Below are positions 5,333-5,432 of a stretch of DNA of 5,432 bases, piece after piece. Each line of letters opens with the position of its first letter. Position 1 is the first letter of the stretch. The notes beneath the pieces were generated by a model, which was not told where the DNA came from, did no database searches, and saw only the letters and a program-made list of their open reading frames with translations. Source of the DNA: Ghiorsea sp. (GTDB lineage: Bacteria > Pseudomonadota > Zetaproteobacteria > Mariprofundales > Mariprofundaceae); assembly GCA_027019685.1 (NCBI GenBank), contig JALUWH010000318.1, positions 1-5,432 of the forward strand. Reading direction: 5' to 3'. Made by a program: the position numbers and the translations under genes.

Positions 5333-5432
5333 ATCTGCTTCAATACCTCTGGCTTTATATCCACAATTTTCCCATGCTCAAATACAACCATGCCTTGATT
5401 CGTATGTTTAGCTTTCTCTATCGCCTTGATAC
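5320..5432 (-). CDS. 3' end of an unidentified protein, cut by the window edge
   Basis: A minus-strand reading frame enters at the window edge and runs 36 codons to TGA at 5320-5322. It includes GMVVFEHGKIVDIKPEVLKQ and ends MGSS. The GKIVDI turn looks like a beta-hairpin in a real protein, but I recognise no family. It does not resemble the C-terminus of SucC, which usually precedes sucD. It stops about 60 bases before sucD on the same strand. Because no start is visible and only 36 codons are seen, coding status is moderate. Confidence 0.5.
   Translation of the reverse strand, partial: IKAIEKAKHTNQGMVVFEHGKIVDIKPEVLKQMGSS

Overview
The window comes from a Gram-negative, probably proteobacterial, chromosome of fairly low GC. 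Signs are exported proteins with Sec-type signal peptides, an OmpR-type two-component system, a proteobacterial-looking SucD, and REP-like palindromes between genes. I cannot name the genus; a gammaproteobacterium or a zetaproteobacterium would both fit.

Layout: positions 1-438 hold no convincing gene but are dense in nested inverted repeats. Next come three minus-strand genes that read like one operon, transcribed from high to low coordinates: an OmpR-family response regulator (3049-3765), a sensor histidine kinase overlapping it by 4 bases (1589-3052), and an exported MsrA-MsrB methionine sulfoxide reductase fusion (439-1506). Divergent from this operon, across a 188-base intergenic region, lies a small exported methionine-rich repeat protein of the pentapeptide MXKDX type (3954-4328, plus). 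A strong hairpin separates it from convergent sucD (4394-5260, minus). A REP-like palindrome and the 3' end of an unidentified minus-strand gene close the window.

The main result is a candidate system covering 439-4328. A methionine-rich envelope protein (32 Met in about 99 mature residues) sits beside an exported methionine sulfoxide reductase and a two-component system. The shared intergenic region carries three tandem 11-bp repeats (3811-3843), the spacing typical of OmpR/PhoB-family binding sites. I infer an oxidant-quenching cycle in the periplasm: the Met-rich protein is oxidised as a sacrificial sink, MsrAB reduces it again, and the regulator pair controls both. As I recall, a comparable principle is known for MrpX with MsrP (YedY1) in Azospira suillum, but with a different reductase and a sigma/anti-sigma regulator. 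The MsrAB-plus-two-component version would be a distinct arrangement. Copper or silver binding by the Met/His repeats is the chief alternative.

Other details: an almost ideal Shine-Dalgarno sequence inside msrAB just after the signal-peptide region may give a second, cytoplasmic product; the MsrB domain has only one cysteine; and sucD is not directly preceded by sucC.
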